From Anaerolineae bacterium (GTDB lineage: Bacteria; Chloroflexota; Anaerolineae; Aggregatilineales; Phototrophicaceae): a stretch of DNA of 53,060 nt. Below the pieces are notes generated by a model. That model had not been told where the DNA came from. It saw only the letters and a list, made by a program, of their open reading frames with translations, and made no database searches. The stretch is from assembly GCA_022842885.1 (NCBI GenBank), contig JALHOR010000030.1, positions 1 to 53,060 of the forward strand. The letters are read 5' to 3'. The translations under genes and the position numbers were made by a program. Positions 25,552 to 34,861 of the stretch are shown piece by piece; the stretch's first letter is position 1; each line of letters starts with the position of its first letter.

Positions 25552-27612
25552 TCACTCAATATTCACCACACAGCGCAGCGGCTCATCGCTATCAGATAAT
25601 GCTACCGGGCAAGTGGTTATCACATCACTCCGCCCCCAGCGCACCTCAAAATAGGCATTCGGTTTATCGCTTGTCCAAGCGGTATTCACCGTTGCGGCAA
25701 ATGCCGTGCGCGATTGGCAAATATCGGCGGGCGGGTCATTATCAGACAAGAAATTGAACTCTGATGACCATACTTGGAAACAACGGCGCGGCGCTAAACC
25801 ACGAGTATCAGAGACTTGTTGAATTAAAACATATATCGTTGTTTGGCGGAATTCACCAGCAGTATTCGGCTCGAACAAGAAAAATTGCAAATTGACATAT
25901 GGCACTGTGGCGCTTTCATCACGGTTATAGACCACCAGCGAATCACTGTTATATGCGAGCAGCAGTTGACCATCCTCAGCATTCAGCATCGTCAAGCCCG
26001 GCGTTGGCGCAATGGTTGGGGTGGGCGTAGGCGGCACTTCGGTCGGTGTTGCTGTGGGTGGCACGGGTGTCGGCGTTTGCGTCGGAACATCCGTTGGTGT
26101 TTCGGTGGGTGGTAATGTGTTGGTCGCAGAAGGTTCTAGTGTTGCCGTTGGCGCAGGCGTCGTGGGCGTTTGCGATGGTGCTTCTGTGGGGGTTGCGCTG
26201 CTTACGACTTGTGCCACCGCGGTACCTGTCTGGTCAACTTGCGGCGTGCTAGTGGCATCTTCAGTTTCTACAGTTGCTGTGGCGACACTGGTTTCGCTGG
26301 TTGCTGGCACGGTGGTTTGAGCGCCAACTGCCAATTGCGTTTGGGTCAGGCGGGCATTTGCTGTGCCTTCTACGGCTTGGGCAATTACCGCAGCGGCGGT
26401 CTCGGTTTGATGCAATGCCAAGGCTGCCTGTGCCTCAATCGTTTGCGTGCCAGTGGTGTTGGTAGTCGTTGGGATGAGCGATGGTAGAAGCAAGACCGCG
26501 CCAATAATCAAAATCAGCAGCAGCACCGCCGCCACTAACCAACCGGTTCTACCGCCACTCGCGGTTTCGGCTTTCGGCGTTGGCGAGACAATTTTTTGTT
26601 TGTTCTCCTCCGTCATGGTTTGCTTCATCGGATTCACCGGACGACTAGAGGTGTCTTTGACCGTCGGGGCATCCTCCGCCATGACTTTCATCGGAGGCAG
26701 CGGCACAGCCGTTTCAGCGGCTTTGGCACTCGCCCGCGAACTAACGGAGGTCGGTTTTTCATCCGCCAGCGTAAACGCGGTTTCTAAGGCTTGCACAAAC
26801 TCAGTGCAATGGGCAAAGCGTTTATGCACATCTTTATCCAGCGCCCTCATCACCACCTGTTCAACTTCCGGTGGAATATCAGGATTCACATCACGCAAGG
26901 GGGGCGGCGGGTCACTGATATGTTTGAGCGCAATACTCATCGCTGAGTTATCGTCAAACGGCACGCGCCCGGTGAACATCTCATAGGTAATGATGCCAAG
27001 CGAATATTGGTCACTGGCGGGGACAGCCTGTGCCGACGAGATAGCTTGCTCTGGGGCGATGTAATGTACGCTGCCAAAGGTATTGCCAATCGTGCCTTCA
27101 ATCGCATTCAGCGCCAACCCAAAATCCGTTAGAATCGCCTGCCCTTCTGTATTGACGATAATATTGGAAGGTTTAATATCCCGATGGATAATGCTTTGGC
27201 GATGGGCGTAATCCAACGCGGAGCCAATATCCTTGAGCGCGGATATAGCGTCGGGGAGGGGCATAAATTTATCCTGCTTGGCATAGCCCTTCAAAATTTC
27301 GCGCAGGTTACGCCCTTCGATGTATTCCATTGCAATATAATACAGATTATCCACTTGCCCAAATTGATAAATCCCCACAATGCGGGCATGGCTCAAGCGG
27401 GCAATTGCCCGTGCTTCGCGCAAAAAGCGTTCACGATATTCGTCTTCTTCCGCACTTGCAATAAGCTGTGGTTCAATCACTTTTACAGCCGCATAGCGAT
27501 CCAGTTTATCGTCGTATCCACGATAAACTCTTGCCATGCCGCCGGTGCCTTGAATACCTTCTATTAAATAGTCACCGAGTTTTCTGCCAATAAGCGGGTC
27601 GGTTGCCGACAT
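25552..27612 (-). CDS. Transmembrane serine/threonine protein kinase with Thr/Pro-rich linker
   Basis: Hanks-type kinase with the canonical single-pass topology. Kinase domain ~15-285: GIQGTGGMARVYRG P-loop, K44 in AAVKVI, HRDIKPSN at 143-150, DFGLAL, and APEQAIS. A juxtamembrane tail follows, then one helix at 358-379 (GWLVAAVLLLILIIGAVLLL). Outside are an Ala/Thr-rich stretch and a long Thr/Pro-rich linker (PTPTPTIAPTPG type), then a ~125-residue C-terminal domain with several cysteines (RRCFQVW, PADICQ, TTCPVA, RCVVNIE). No PASTA repeats. AGGAAAA precedes the ATG. The extracellular domain is probably the sensor. It is divergent from clpC across a 213-base gap. Confidence 0.92.
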   Translation of the reverse strand: MSATDPLIGRKLGDYLIEGIQGTGGMARVYRGYDDKLDRYAAVKVIEPQLIASAEEDEYRERFLREARAIARLSHARIVGIYQFGQVDNLYYIAMEYIEGRNLREILKGYAKQDKFMPLPDAISALKDIGSALDYAHRQSIIHRDIKPSNIIVNTEGQAILTDFGLALNAIEGTIGNTFGSVHYIAPEQAISSAQAVPASDQYSLGIITYEMFTGRVPFDDNSAMSIALKHISDPPPPLRDVNPDIPPEVEQVVMRALDKDVHKRFAHCTEFVQALETAFTLADEKPTSVSSRASAKAAETAVPLPPMKVMAEDAPTVKDTSSRPVNPMKQTMTEENKQKIVSPTPKAETASGGRTGWLVAAVLLLILIIGAVLLLPSLIPTTTNTTGTQTIEAQAALALHQTETAAAVIAQAVEGTANARLTQTQLAVGAQTTVPATSETSVATATVETEDATSTPQVDQTGTAVAQVVSSATPTEAPSQTPTTPAPTATLEPSATNTLPPTETPTDVPTQTPTPVPPTATPTEVPPTPTPTIAPTPGLTMLNAEDGQLLLAYNSDSLVVYNRDESATVPYVNLQFFLFEPNTAGEFRQTTIYVLIQQVSDTRGLAPRRCFQVWSSEFNFLSDNDPPADICQSRTAFAATVNTAWTSDKPNAYFEVRWGRSDVITTCPVALSDSDEPLRCVVNIE

Positions 27613-27769
27613 GGGATTTTCCTGTGTGGCGCTTGGTTACGTAATCGAGCGAAGCAAGTGCTACACCCTGCGCTTATTATAACCACAAACAGCGCGTTTG
27701 AAATAATAGAGAAGACTAGAGACTGGTTTATTTTGGTTTGTAGACTCGAATCCTAGTCATAATCCGGGG

Positions 27770-27775
27770 TATAAT
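27770..27775 (+). promoter_or_regulatory. Candidate -10 box for the clpC gene
   Basis: A perfect TATAAT 50 bases before the TTG start at 27826. No good -35 hexamer is seen at the right distance, so an activator or alternative sigma factor is possible. Confidence 0.35.
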
Positions 27776-27825
27776 AAGGGCAACCATTAGGTTTAGCGAT
27801 ACAATGATTCTTGGCAGGAGCTATT

Positions 27826-30204
27826 TTGACTCCCTCACCTGATATTCCTGAAAAAGAAATACGTGAACGGTGTGGTGGTCTTTTGACCATCGCCGCAGAA
27901 GAAGCACGCCGTTTGGGGCATAATTATATTGGCACGGAACATCTTTTTATTGCCTCCACGCGCAATGAAGATGGACCGACCTGTGATTTGCTGCGCCGGG
28001 CAGATTTGAACCCGCGCCAAGTCCGCAATGAGATTCGGCGCGAAATTGGCACTGCCGACGGACCTGTAGATGAAATTTTGCGCCTGACGCCGCGCAGCGC
28101 CATGGTGCTGTCGTTGGGCATTTTCTTGGCAGAGCAAGAACATATTCAAGAAGTGGAAGAAAAACACCTGCTCATGGCACTCTTGCAAGAGGGTGAAGGG
28201 GTGCCAGTCCGCAAATTGGTGGATATGAGCTTCGATTTGAACCGCTGGTTGCAGCAATTAATCACCGAACAGCAAGAAGAATTATCCCCCATGTCATCGC
28301 ACGATGATGATGATTTAGACCCTTGGGATAATGATCATGACAGCGATTTGGGCTTGGATTTTTCCGATTCGGATTTGATGCCATCGCGGTCTCGATTAGA
28401 CGGCAGCACATCACCTATGACGCCGCTGCTAGACCGCTATGGACGCGATTTAACCGCGCAAGCCGCCGCTGGCAGAATTAGCGAAGCCGTTGCCCGCGAA
28501 GCCGAGATTCGGGCTGTCGCCCGTACCTTGGCACGCAGCAAGAAAAATAACCCACTGCTATTAGGCGATGCCGGTGTGGGCAAAACCGCCATCGTCGAAG
28601 GGTTGGCGTATGCTATCTATCGCAAATTTGCGCCTACCCCATTATTAGACCGCCGCATCGTTCAAATCGAAATTGGCACTTTGGTCGCCGGAACAAGTTT
28701 GCGCGGGCAATTTGAAGAACGGCTCATCGGCATTGTGGAAGAAATTAAACGCGCTGGTAATGTGATTTTATTCATTGATGAAATTCATACAATTGTCGGT
28801 GCTGGCGATACGATTGATAGCAATTTAGACGCCGCCAATATCCTAAAGCCGGCATTAGCCCGCGGTGAAATCATGTGCATCGGGGCGACCACCCATGAAG
28901 AATATCGCCGTGCGATTGCCCAAGACCCGGCACTTGCCCGCCGCTTTCGCACCATTGATGTCGAAGAACCCTCTGAAAAAGATACGATTACGATTTTGCA
29001 GGGGCAGCGTGACCGCCTCGAAAAACATCATGGCATCACGATTTTGCCCGAATCGGTCGAAACAGCGGTGCGAATGTCGGTGCGTTATCTGCCGGATAAA
29101 CGCCTACCGGATAAGGCACTAGATTTGCTGGACGAAGCCTGTACCCGTGTGACGATTCGTACTGTGCATCCTGATTTGACGGAAGACCAACGCACCGAAG
29201 TGGCATCATCGGATATTGCGGCGGTGTTATCCGAATGGACAGGCATCCCAGTATCCGAATTGACCACCGACGAAAAGCGCCGCTTATCGGGCTTAGAAGA
29301 CGCATTACAGGCAAAAGTCATTGGGCAAGATAAAGCCATTCGCATCGTCGCTGATGCCATCAAAACAGCGCGGGCAGGCTTAAATGACCCGGATCGCCCG
29401 ATTGGTGTCTTCTTATTTTTAGGCACATCCGGCGTGGGCAAAACCGAATTGGCGCGGGCATTGGCAGATTTCTTGTTCGGCAGCGAAGATGCCATGATTC
29501 GGCTGGATATGTCTGAATTTCATGACTCTCACACGGTGGCTCGCTTAATTGGTTCACCCCCCGGCTATAAAGAATCTAATCGCGGCGGACAATTGACCGA
29601 TTCTTTGCGGCGTCGTCCGTACAGCGTGGTCTTGCTGGATGAAATTGAAAAAGCCGCGCCGGAAGTCTTTGATTTATTCCTGCAAATTTTTGACGAAGGG
29701 CGCTTGAGCGATGCTCATGGTCGCCCAGTAGATGCGCGGCATTCGGTCTTCATCATGACCAGCAATATCGGCACAAAAGAGAGCAGCAAAACGCTGGGTT
29801 TCGGCGGTGGCGATGATGATGCCGAACCTGATTTTTCGCCGTATCTCAAACAATTTTTCCGGGTGGAGTTTTTGAACCGCGTGGATGAGGTGGTTACGTT
29901 CCGGTCACTTAACCGCGATGATTTGAGTGGCATTTTAGATTTGCAACTGCATGATTTGCATGTGCGGCTGCGCGAACAAAAACTCACACTCGAACTTTCA
30001 GAGGATGCCCGGCTGATGATTGTCGAAGCCGGCTTTGACCCGGTAAAAGGCGCTCGCCCTTTAAAGCGTGCCATAGAACGCCTGCTCACCCGCCCGCTAA
30101 GTACCAGCATTGTCGCAGAACGCTTTAAAGCCGGGGAAACCATCGTGGTGATTGCTGGCACAAATGGGCATCTGGATTTCCGAGTGAAGACCGCGACGGA
30201 GTGA
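27826..30204 (+). CDS. clpC: ClpC/ClpA-type AAA+ unfoldase
   Basis: Hexameric two-ring AAA+ unfoldase. The 792-residue product starts at TTG 27826, chosen because AGGAG (27816-27820) is 5 bases upstream; the in-frame TTG at 27811 would start before that site. N-domain ~1-150 (EEARRLGHNYIGTEHLFIAS); a very acidic linker at ~158-185; NBD1 with Walker A GDAGVGKT (247-254) and ILFIDEIHTIVGAGD; a short join without the coiled-coil M-domain of classic ClpC; NBD2 with GTSGVGKT (533-540), VVLLDEIEKA and RLDMSEF. An LGF tripeptide at 657-659 sits where ClpP-docking loops occur, so ClpP pairing is likely. ClpP is not in the window. It begins the signalling block with the TPR kinase and FHA genes. Confidence 0.93.
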   Translation: MTPSPDIPEKEIRERCGGLLTIAAEEARRLGHNYIGTEHLFIASTRNEDGPTCDLLRRADLNPRQVRNEIRREIGTADGPVDEILRLTPRSAMVLSLGIFLAEQEHIQEVEEKHLLMALLQEGEGVPVRKLVDMSFDLNRWLQQLITEQQEELSPMSSHDDDDLDPWDNDHDSDLGLDFSDSDLMPSRSRLDGSTSPMTPLLDRYGRDLTAQAAAGRISEAVAREAEIRAVARTLARSKKNNPLLLGDAGVGKTAIVEGLAYAIYRKFAPTPLLDRRIVQIEIGTLVAGTSLRGQFEERLIGIVEEIKRAGNVILFIDEIHTIVGAGDTIDSNLDAANILKPALARGEIMCIGATTHEEYRRAIAQDPALARRFRTIDVEEPSEKDTITILQGQRDRLEKHHGITILPESVETAVRMSVRYLPDKRLPDKALDLLDEACTRVTIRTVHPDLTEDQRTEVASSDIAAVLSEWTGIPVSELTTDEKRRLSGLEDALQAKVIGQDKAIRIVADAIKTARAGLNDPDRPIGVFLFLGTSGVGKTELARALADFLFGSEDAMIRLDMSEFHDSHTVARLIGSPPGYKESNRGGQLTDSLRRRPYSVVLLDEIEKAAPEVFDLFLQIFDEGRLSDAHGRPVDARHSVFIMTSNIGTKESSKTLGFGGGDDDAEPDFSPYLKQFFRVEFLNRVDEVVTFRSLNRDDLSGILDLQLHDLHVRLREQKLTLELSEDARLMIVEAGFDPVKGARPLKRAIERLLTRPLSTSIVAERFKAGETIVVIAGTNGHLDFRVKTATE

Positions 30205-30249
30205 TTATTTTTCAAACCGTTGGGTTTCAGAATCGGGTGCGTTATACTT

Positions 30250-30282
30250 ACGGGCGAATCATTCATTCGCCCGTTGTTTTTA
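30250..30282 (+). terminator. Intrinsic terminator between clpC and the TPR-kinase gene
   Basis: ACGGGCGAAT (30250-30259) pairs perfectly with 30265-30274 across a 5-base loop and is followed by TGTTTTTATT. The next gene starts 34 bases after the stem, so this either ends clpC transcription or attenuates read-through. Confidence 0.75.
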
Positions 30283-30307
30283 TTATTGTGTAAGGGAAGA
30301 TGACCCA

Positions 30308-33300
30308 ATGGGAATATCGCCCGTTCCGCAAACCAATCGCCGCCCGGTGCCACTCTCCGAAGAGGAACGCCAGCGCGACTTACGCAAACGCCGCAACGAA
30401 GACCGCAGCGACCCGTTTGCAACTGACCCCAATCCAGAGATTAGCGATTTGGGAAAATTGGCGTTGCGCCGTGAAGCCATTGATTATTTTTTTGCCTTGG
30501 GCGATCTGTGTGCCGTCCGGGTCTTAAGCCAAGAAAATCGCTTGCGAATTTTTTATGCGGGCAAAGCTCTCATCGCTTATGGTCGCGCTTTCCAAATGGC
30601 GAACACTGCCAATAATGATATAGACCGTACTATGGCGCGGCGGGCATTGGATAACTTTGCCGATTGGGTATCCGAAACTGCCCTCGCATTCCCCACGCAA
30701 CGCAATCTTGCGGTTGCCTTGTGGGTAACAGCCCATGAAGAAGGTGATGAACTGCCCGCGCCCGATGTGACCATGCAGCATTTGGTCAGTTTAGTCAAAG
30801 CATATCAAAATACGCTGCATGCCACGATTGGCGATGATGACCCCACCGCCTATGATTCGCAGTTCAGCCGCCCCGGTACACGCCTGCAAGATGCTCAACA
30901 ATTAGAAGCCGCCCTCAGCGATGCTTCGGATACGCGCATGAGTCCTGACGATGCCAATCTGGAATCAGTGGCGTCGTTGGTCAAAAGTCCTGAGGAAGTC
31001 CCGGCGGCTGCCCCGCAACTGAACGAAACGCGCCCCGAAGAAAGCATGGATGTTCTCGTTGGGGATTTTACTTCAATGGAAAATCCTGCTGATGGTGCGA
31101 AAATTATGCCCGTGCCGCGTGCCGAAGCGGCTGGCGATGATGAACATGATTTTGGCATTCGCCAACGCATTGAAAATCGCTATGAAGTGGTGGATATTCG
31201 GGTGGGCGGCATGGGCGTGGTCTATCTGTGTTATGACCATGACCAGCGCGAACCAGTGGCGATTAAAACGTTCCAAAAACGCTTTTTGGATAACGAAAAA
31301 GCGGTTGCCCGTTTTGAGCATGAGGCGCTCACATGGATTCGGTTAGATAAACACGCGCATATTGTGCAAGCGCGTTTAGTGCAAAATATCAATGCCCGTC
31401 CCCACATCATCCTAGAACACATCAGCGGCATGGAGGGCGTGGGCGCTGATTTGCGGAGTTGGATTGACCATAACCGTTTAACCATGCCCCAATCACTGTT
31501 GTTCGGGATTCATATTGCCTTGGGAATGCAGCACGCCACGCTGAAAGTTCCCGGCTTGGTACATCGAGATTTGAAACCGGGCAATATTTTGGTCACGCAT
31601 GATGGTATCGCCAAAGTCACCGATTTTGGCTTAGTCCGGTCTTTAGATGCCGACCGCAATATTCCCGATGAAGGCAATGCCGAACACGACGGACACCATG
31701 ACGCGGATAATCGCTTGACGCGCATGAACGCGGTGGTCGGGACACCGCCGTATATGTCACCGGAACAATGTTTGGCAATTGATGTGGATGTGCGCTCTGA
31801 TATTTATGCCTTTGGTTGTGTCCTGTACGAAATGCTGGTGGGCAAACATGCTTTCCGGGCGCGGGGCATCAAACAATGGAAAGAGGCACACCTGAATGAG
31901 CGCCCCGAATTTGATAAGCGTTATCATGAGCGTTTGCCCGCTACGTTACGCGATTTAGTGCTGCGCTGCATGACGAAAAGTGCCACCCAACGTCCACAAT
32001 CGTGGCAAGAAGTGGTCGAAGCTCTCTCGGATATTTACCGCGCTGAAGTGGGCGAATTGCCTGTGCTGGAAAACGAAGGTCCCGCATTGATGGCACGCGA
32101 ACTGATGGACAAAGGCTATTCGCTAACGGAGTTGGGGCGACAAGAAGAAGCACTCGTCGCGTATGACCAAGCGATTGCGCTGCAACCCGATTATGCGTGG
32201 GCATGGGCGCGTAAAGGGCGCACTTTGCGGCTGTTGGAACGCCATCAAGAGGCGCTCGACTGTTACGATAAAGCCCTGACTATTCAGCCGGAATACGCTT
32301 GGGCGCATAATGGCAAAGGCATCATTCTAGATCGGCTGGGCAAACCAGAATTGGCACTCGGCGCGTTTGAAGCCGCCACTAATATCAATCCGAATGATGT
32401 GTGGTATTGGTATAATCGCGGTGACATGCTGGAAAAAATTGGACGGCGCGAAGAAGCGATTGATGTCCTCAAACGCGGTCTGGCGATAGACCCCCGCCAT
32501 CCCAACAGCCACGCCAAATTAGGACAAATTTATCGGCTGCTGCGGCGCTATGAAGAAGCTGTCAACGCTTATCAAGAAGCCATTCGGCTGCAACCCGATT
32601 ATGCCTGGGCGCACAATGGTTGCGGCTTATCGCTCAAAGCATTAGGGCGCACCAACGAAGCCATCCTTAGTTTTAAACGTGCCACCCATTATCAACCAGA
32701 TGTGTCGTGGCACTGGTACAACCTGACCGAGACATTAGTGAGTATTGGGCGTTTCCATGATGCGCTGGAACCGGCGCGGCAAGCCACGCGGGTAGACCCC
32801 TTCCATGCGCCCGCGTGGGGCAAATTAGGGCAAGTGCTGCGTTATGTAAAACGCTACGAAGAGGCGCTGGATGTTTATGAACGTGCCGAAGCCCTTGATG
32901 ATAACTTCGATTGGGCAATTAATGGCAAAGGCATCGTCCTAGAGCAGATGCATCGCTACGAAGAAGCCTTACAATGTTATCGTCGCGCGAGTGCCATTAA
33001 TCCCGACCGCGATTGGTATTTGTATAACCAAGCCAATGCCCTGATGCTGCTGCATCACTATGACGAAGCCCTGCCCTTATTAGAACGGGCGATTGATATT
33101 AATCCAAGCTATTCCCGCAGCCATGCCCTGCATGGCAGCATCATGCGCCAGATGAACCGATTGGATGATGCCTTAATCTCGCTCCGCAAAGCCACCGAAC
33201 TTGACCCCGGTTATTCATGGGCATGGAGCGAATTAGGGACGGCTTTAGAACATCAGCACCACTATGAGGAAGCCCTCAAGGCATATGTCAACGCCAGTTT

Positions 33301-34417
33301 ATTCGCGCCAGATAAATCCACGTATTTATATCGGCAAGCCGACTGCCTTGTTGTCTTGAATCGTTACAACGAAGCCTTAGAAATATTGGAACGCACGCTG
33401 AAAATTACCACGCGCAACCCGCATATGTGGGCAAAATATGGGCAAGTCCTCCGCAAGTTGAATCGCTTGGACGAAGCCGCCCAAAGTTATACCCGTGCTG
33501 TCGAACTTGACCCCGATTATAGCTGGGCATGGAGTGGGCGCGGCTTAACCCTCAGCGCGTTAGGGCAGCATGATGAAGCACTCTACTCGTTTAAGCGGGC
33601 GCTGGAACTGAACGACCAAGATGTTTGGTATTGGTATAACTATGCCGAAGAACTGCTTATCAAGAACAAATACGATGAGGCGCTAGAGGCGCTTGACCAA
33701 GCACTGCTGCTTGACCCGCAGCACGCCGAAAGTTGGTCAAAAGTGGGGCAGGCATTGCGTAGTTTGGGGCGTTTGGATGAGGCGCTAAATGCTTATAACC
33801 GTGCTATCAAATTTAACACCAGTTTCGGTTGGGCATGGAACGGGCGCGGACTAACGCTTAAAGAGATGGGGCGGCAAGAGGAGGCACTCGCCAGTTATGA
33901 CCGCGCTATTCAGGAAGAACCGACGGTCATTTGGTATTACATCAATCGCACGGTGCTGCTATTGGATATTGGACGGCGTGAGGAAGCCTTAGCGACGATG
34001 GATCAAGCCATTGTCATCGCCCCGGATAACCCAACCGTGTGGGCGCGGCGCGGGCAAGTGTTACGCCGTTTATTCCGGTTTGATGCCGCGCTGGAAAATT
34101 ACAATCGGGCGCTGACGCTCGATAGCGATTATGCGTGGGCATGGAACGGCAAAGGCATGTGTTTGGCAGCGATGGGCTTATGGGATGATGCCCTGATTTG
34201 TTATCAGCAAGCCGTCAAATACGATACCAGCGATGTTTGGTTCTGGCATAATTATGGGGAGGCGCTTTACGAAAATGGCAAGCTGGAAGATGCCGAAATC
34301 GCCTTTTTGCGGGCGCTGAAACTTGACCCAAATCACGAATTTTCCAAAGAAAAACTCCAGCGGGTTCGTGATAAAATCAACAAACAGAAAAAAGATATTA
34401 AAGATAACGATGATTAA
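30308..34417 (+). CDS. Cytoplasmic serine/threonine kinase with 20+ TPRs (1369 aa)
   Basis: Soluble kinase-TPR fusion. Residues 1-290 are an uncharacterised N-terminal region: a helical part (DYFFALGDLCAVRVLSQENR) then an acidic, Pro-rich linker. The kinase domain spans ~292-575: P-loop VGGMGVVYL (the first glycine of the usual GxGxxG is shifted), K320 in VAIKTF, HRDLKPGN at 419-426, DFG at 439-441, SPEQ. From ~593 to the end there are about 23 TPRs. Residues 661-1340 are exactly 20 units of 34 residues with no indel, and form a higher-order repeat of three TPR types (see findings). No membrane helix. The ATG at 30308 follows AAGGGAAGA. The next genes are FHA and DUF4058. It probably scaffolds and phosphorylates partner proteins. 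Confidence 0.93.
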   Translation: MGISPVPQTNRRPVPLSEEERQRDLRKRRNEDRSDPFATDPNPEISDLGKLALRREAIDYFFALGDLCAVRVLSQENRLRIFYAGKALIAYGRAFQMANTANNDIDRTMARRALDNFADWVSETALAFPTQRNLAVALWVTAHEEGDELPAPDVTMQHLVSLVKAYQNTLHATIGDDDPTAYDSQFSRPGTRLQDAQQLEAALSDASDTRMSPDDANLESVASLVKSPEEVPAAAPQLNETRPEESMDVLVGDFTSMENPADGAKIMPVPRAEAAGDDEHDFGIRQRIENRYEVVDIRVGGMGVVYLCYDHDQREPVAIKTFQKRFLDNEKAVARFEHEALTWIRLDKHAHIVQARLVQNINARPHIILEHISGMEGVGADLRSWIDHNRLTMPQSLLFGIHIALGMQHATLKVPGLVHRDLKPGNILVTHDGIAKVTDFGLVRSLDADRNIPDEGNAEHDGHHDADNRLTRMNAVVGTPPYMSPEQCLAIDVDVRSDIYAFGCVLYEMLVGKHAFRARGIKQWKEAHLNERPEFDKRYHERLPATLRDLVLRCMTKSATQRPQSWQEVVEALSDIYRAEVGELPVLENEGPALMARELMDKGYSLTELGRQEEALVAYDQAIALQPDYAWAWARKGRTLRLLERHQEALDCYDKALTIQPEYAWAHNGKGIILDRLGKPELALGAFEAATNINPNDVWYWYNRGDMLEKIGRREEAIDVLKRGLAIDPRHPNSHAKLGQIYRLLRRYEEAVNAYQEAIRLQPDYAWAHNGCGLSLKALGRTNEAILSFKRATHYQPDVSWHWYNLTETLVSIGRFHDALEPARQATRVDPFHAPAWGKLGQVLRYVKRYEEALDVYERAEALDDNFDWAINGKGIVLEQMHRYEEALQCYRRASAINPDRDWYLYNQANALMLLHHYDEALPLLERAIDINPSYSRSHALHGSIMRQMNRLDDALISLRKATELDPGYSWAWSELGTALEHQHHYEEALKAYVNASLFAPDKSTYLYRQADCLVVLNRYNEALEILERTLKITTRNPHMWAKYGQVLRKLNRLDEAAQSYTRAVELDPDYSWAWSGRGLTLSALGQHDEALYSFKRALELNDQDVWYWYNYAEELLIKNKYDEALEALDQALLLDPQHAESWSKVGQALRSLGRLDEALNAYNRAIKFNTSFGWAWNGRGLTLKEMGRQEEALASYDRAIQEEPTVIWYYINRTVLLLDIGRREEALATMDQAIVIAPDNPTVWARRGQVLRRLFRFDAALENYNRALTLDSDYAWAWNGKGMCLAAMGLWDDALICYQQAVKYDTSDVWFWHNYGEALYENGKLEDAEIAFLRALKLDPNHEFSKEKLQRVRDKINKQKKDIKDNDD
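32288..34327 (+). repeat. 20 tandem TPRs in a 306-bp, three-unit super-repeat
   Basis: Within the kinase gene, 2040 bases encode 20 consecutive 34-residue TPRs with no insertion or deletion. First-helix sequences cycle: type A (Y-A-W-A-W-N-G-K-G like), type B (D-V-W-Y-W-Y-N like), type C (W-A-K-x-G-Q like), in the order A-B-C six times, then A-B. The period is thus 102 residues. Confidence 0.85.
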
Positions 34418-34460
34418 TCGCTGGCGCTGTTGGTTATGCTGGCTATGAAGGAAAAACCCT

Positions 34461-34856
34461 ATGTATCCCGGACGCCGCCGCGGCGAAATTTCGATTACCT
34501 TTATGAGTGGACCCTTGGATGGCAAGGTGTTAAGTTTTGAACAACCGGAACTTGGCAGGCAGCGCATCATCACCATTGGGCGGCGGGCAGGCTGCGATGT
34601 CATGCTCGATTTTGATAACCAAGTTTCGCGCTTACATGCGCGGGTGGGCTGTGTTGCCCGCCCGGTAACAGCAACGGATACGACCACATCACCGATGATT
34701 CTTAGTTTTTGGTTGGAAGATGGCGGCAGTCGTAACGGTACTTTTATCGAAAAAGACCCCGAACCTCTGAAAGAACGGATTCCCTTGCGTCCTAGCACAT
34801 TGTTCCGTGTGGGGCGCACTTGGTTACGCTTAGATGTGCCATTGAGTTATGGATAA
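34461..34856 (+). CDS. FHA-domain protein (131 aa)
   Basis: A single forkhead-associated domain, which binds phosphothreonine peptides in the cytoplasm. The signature residues are present: GRRAGCDV (the arginine of the phosphate pocket), NQVSRLHARV (Ser and His) and GGSRNGTFI (Asn). About 20 residues with a GDIS-like basic start precede it (MYPGRRRGEISITFMSGPLD), and no other domain is attached. The start follows GAAGGAAAAA. It lies 43 bases after the kinase-TPR gene and 5 bases before the DUF4058 gene, so the three are likely one transcript. The obvious hypothesis is that it reads a site phosphorylated by one of the three local kinases. Confidence 0.93.
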   Translation: MYPGRRRGEISITFMSGPLDGKVLSFEQPELGRQRIITIGRRAGCDVMLDFDNQVSRLHARVGCVARPVTATDTTTSPMILSFWLEDGGSRNGTFIEKDPEPLKERIPLRPSTLFRVGRTWLRLDVPLSYG

Positions 34857-34861
34857 CAATA

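Noticed and set aside
26012..26320. Val/Gly-rich plus-strand frame
   Set aside because: Antisense reading of the Thr/Pro-rich linker of the kinase at 25552-27612.
27826..34856. Type VI secretion accessory cluster (Clp ATPase, kinase, FHA)
   Set aside because: No Tss structural gene in the window, the Clp has a ClpP-type loop, and the organism is probably a monoderm-like chloroflexote.
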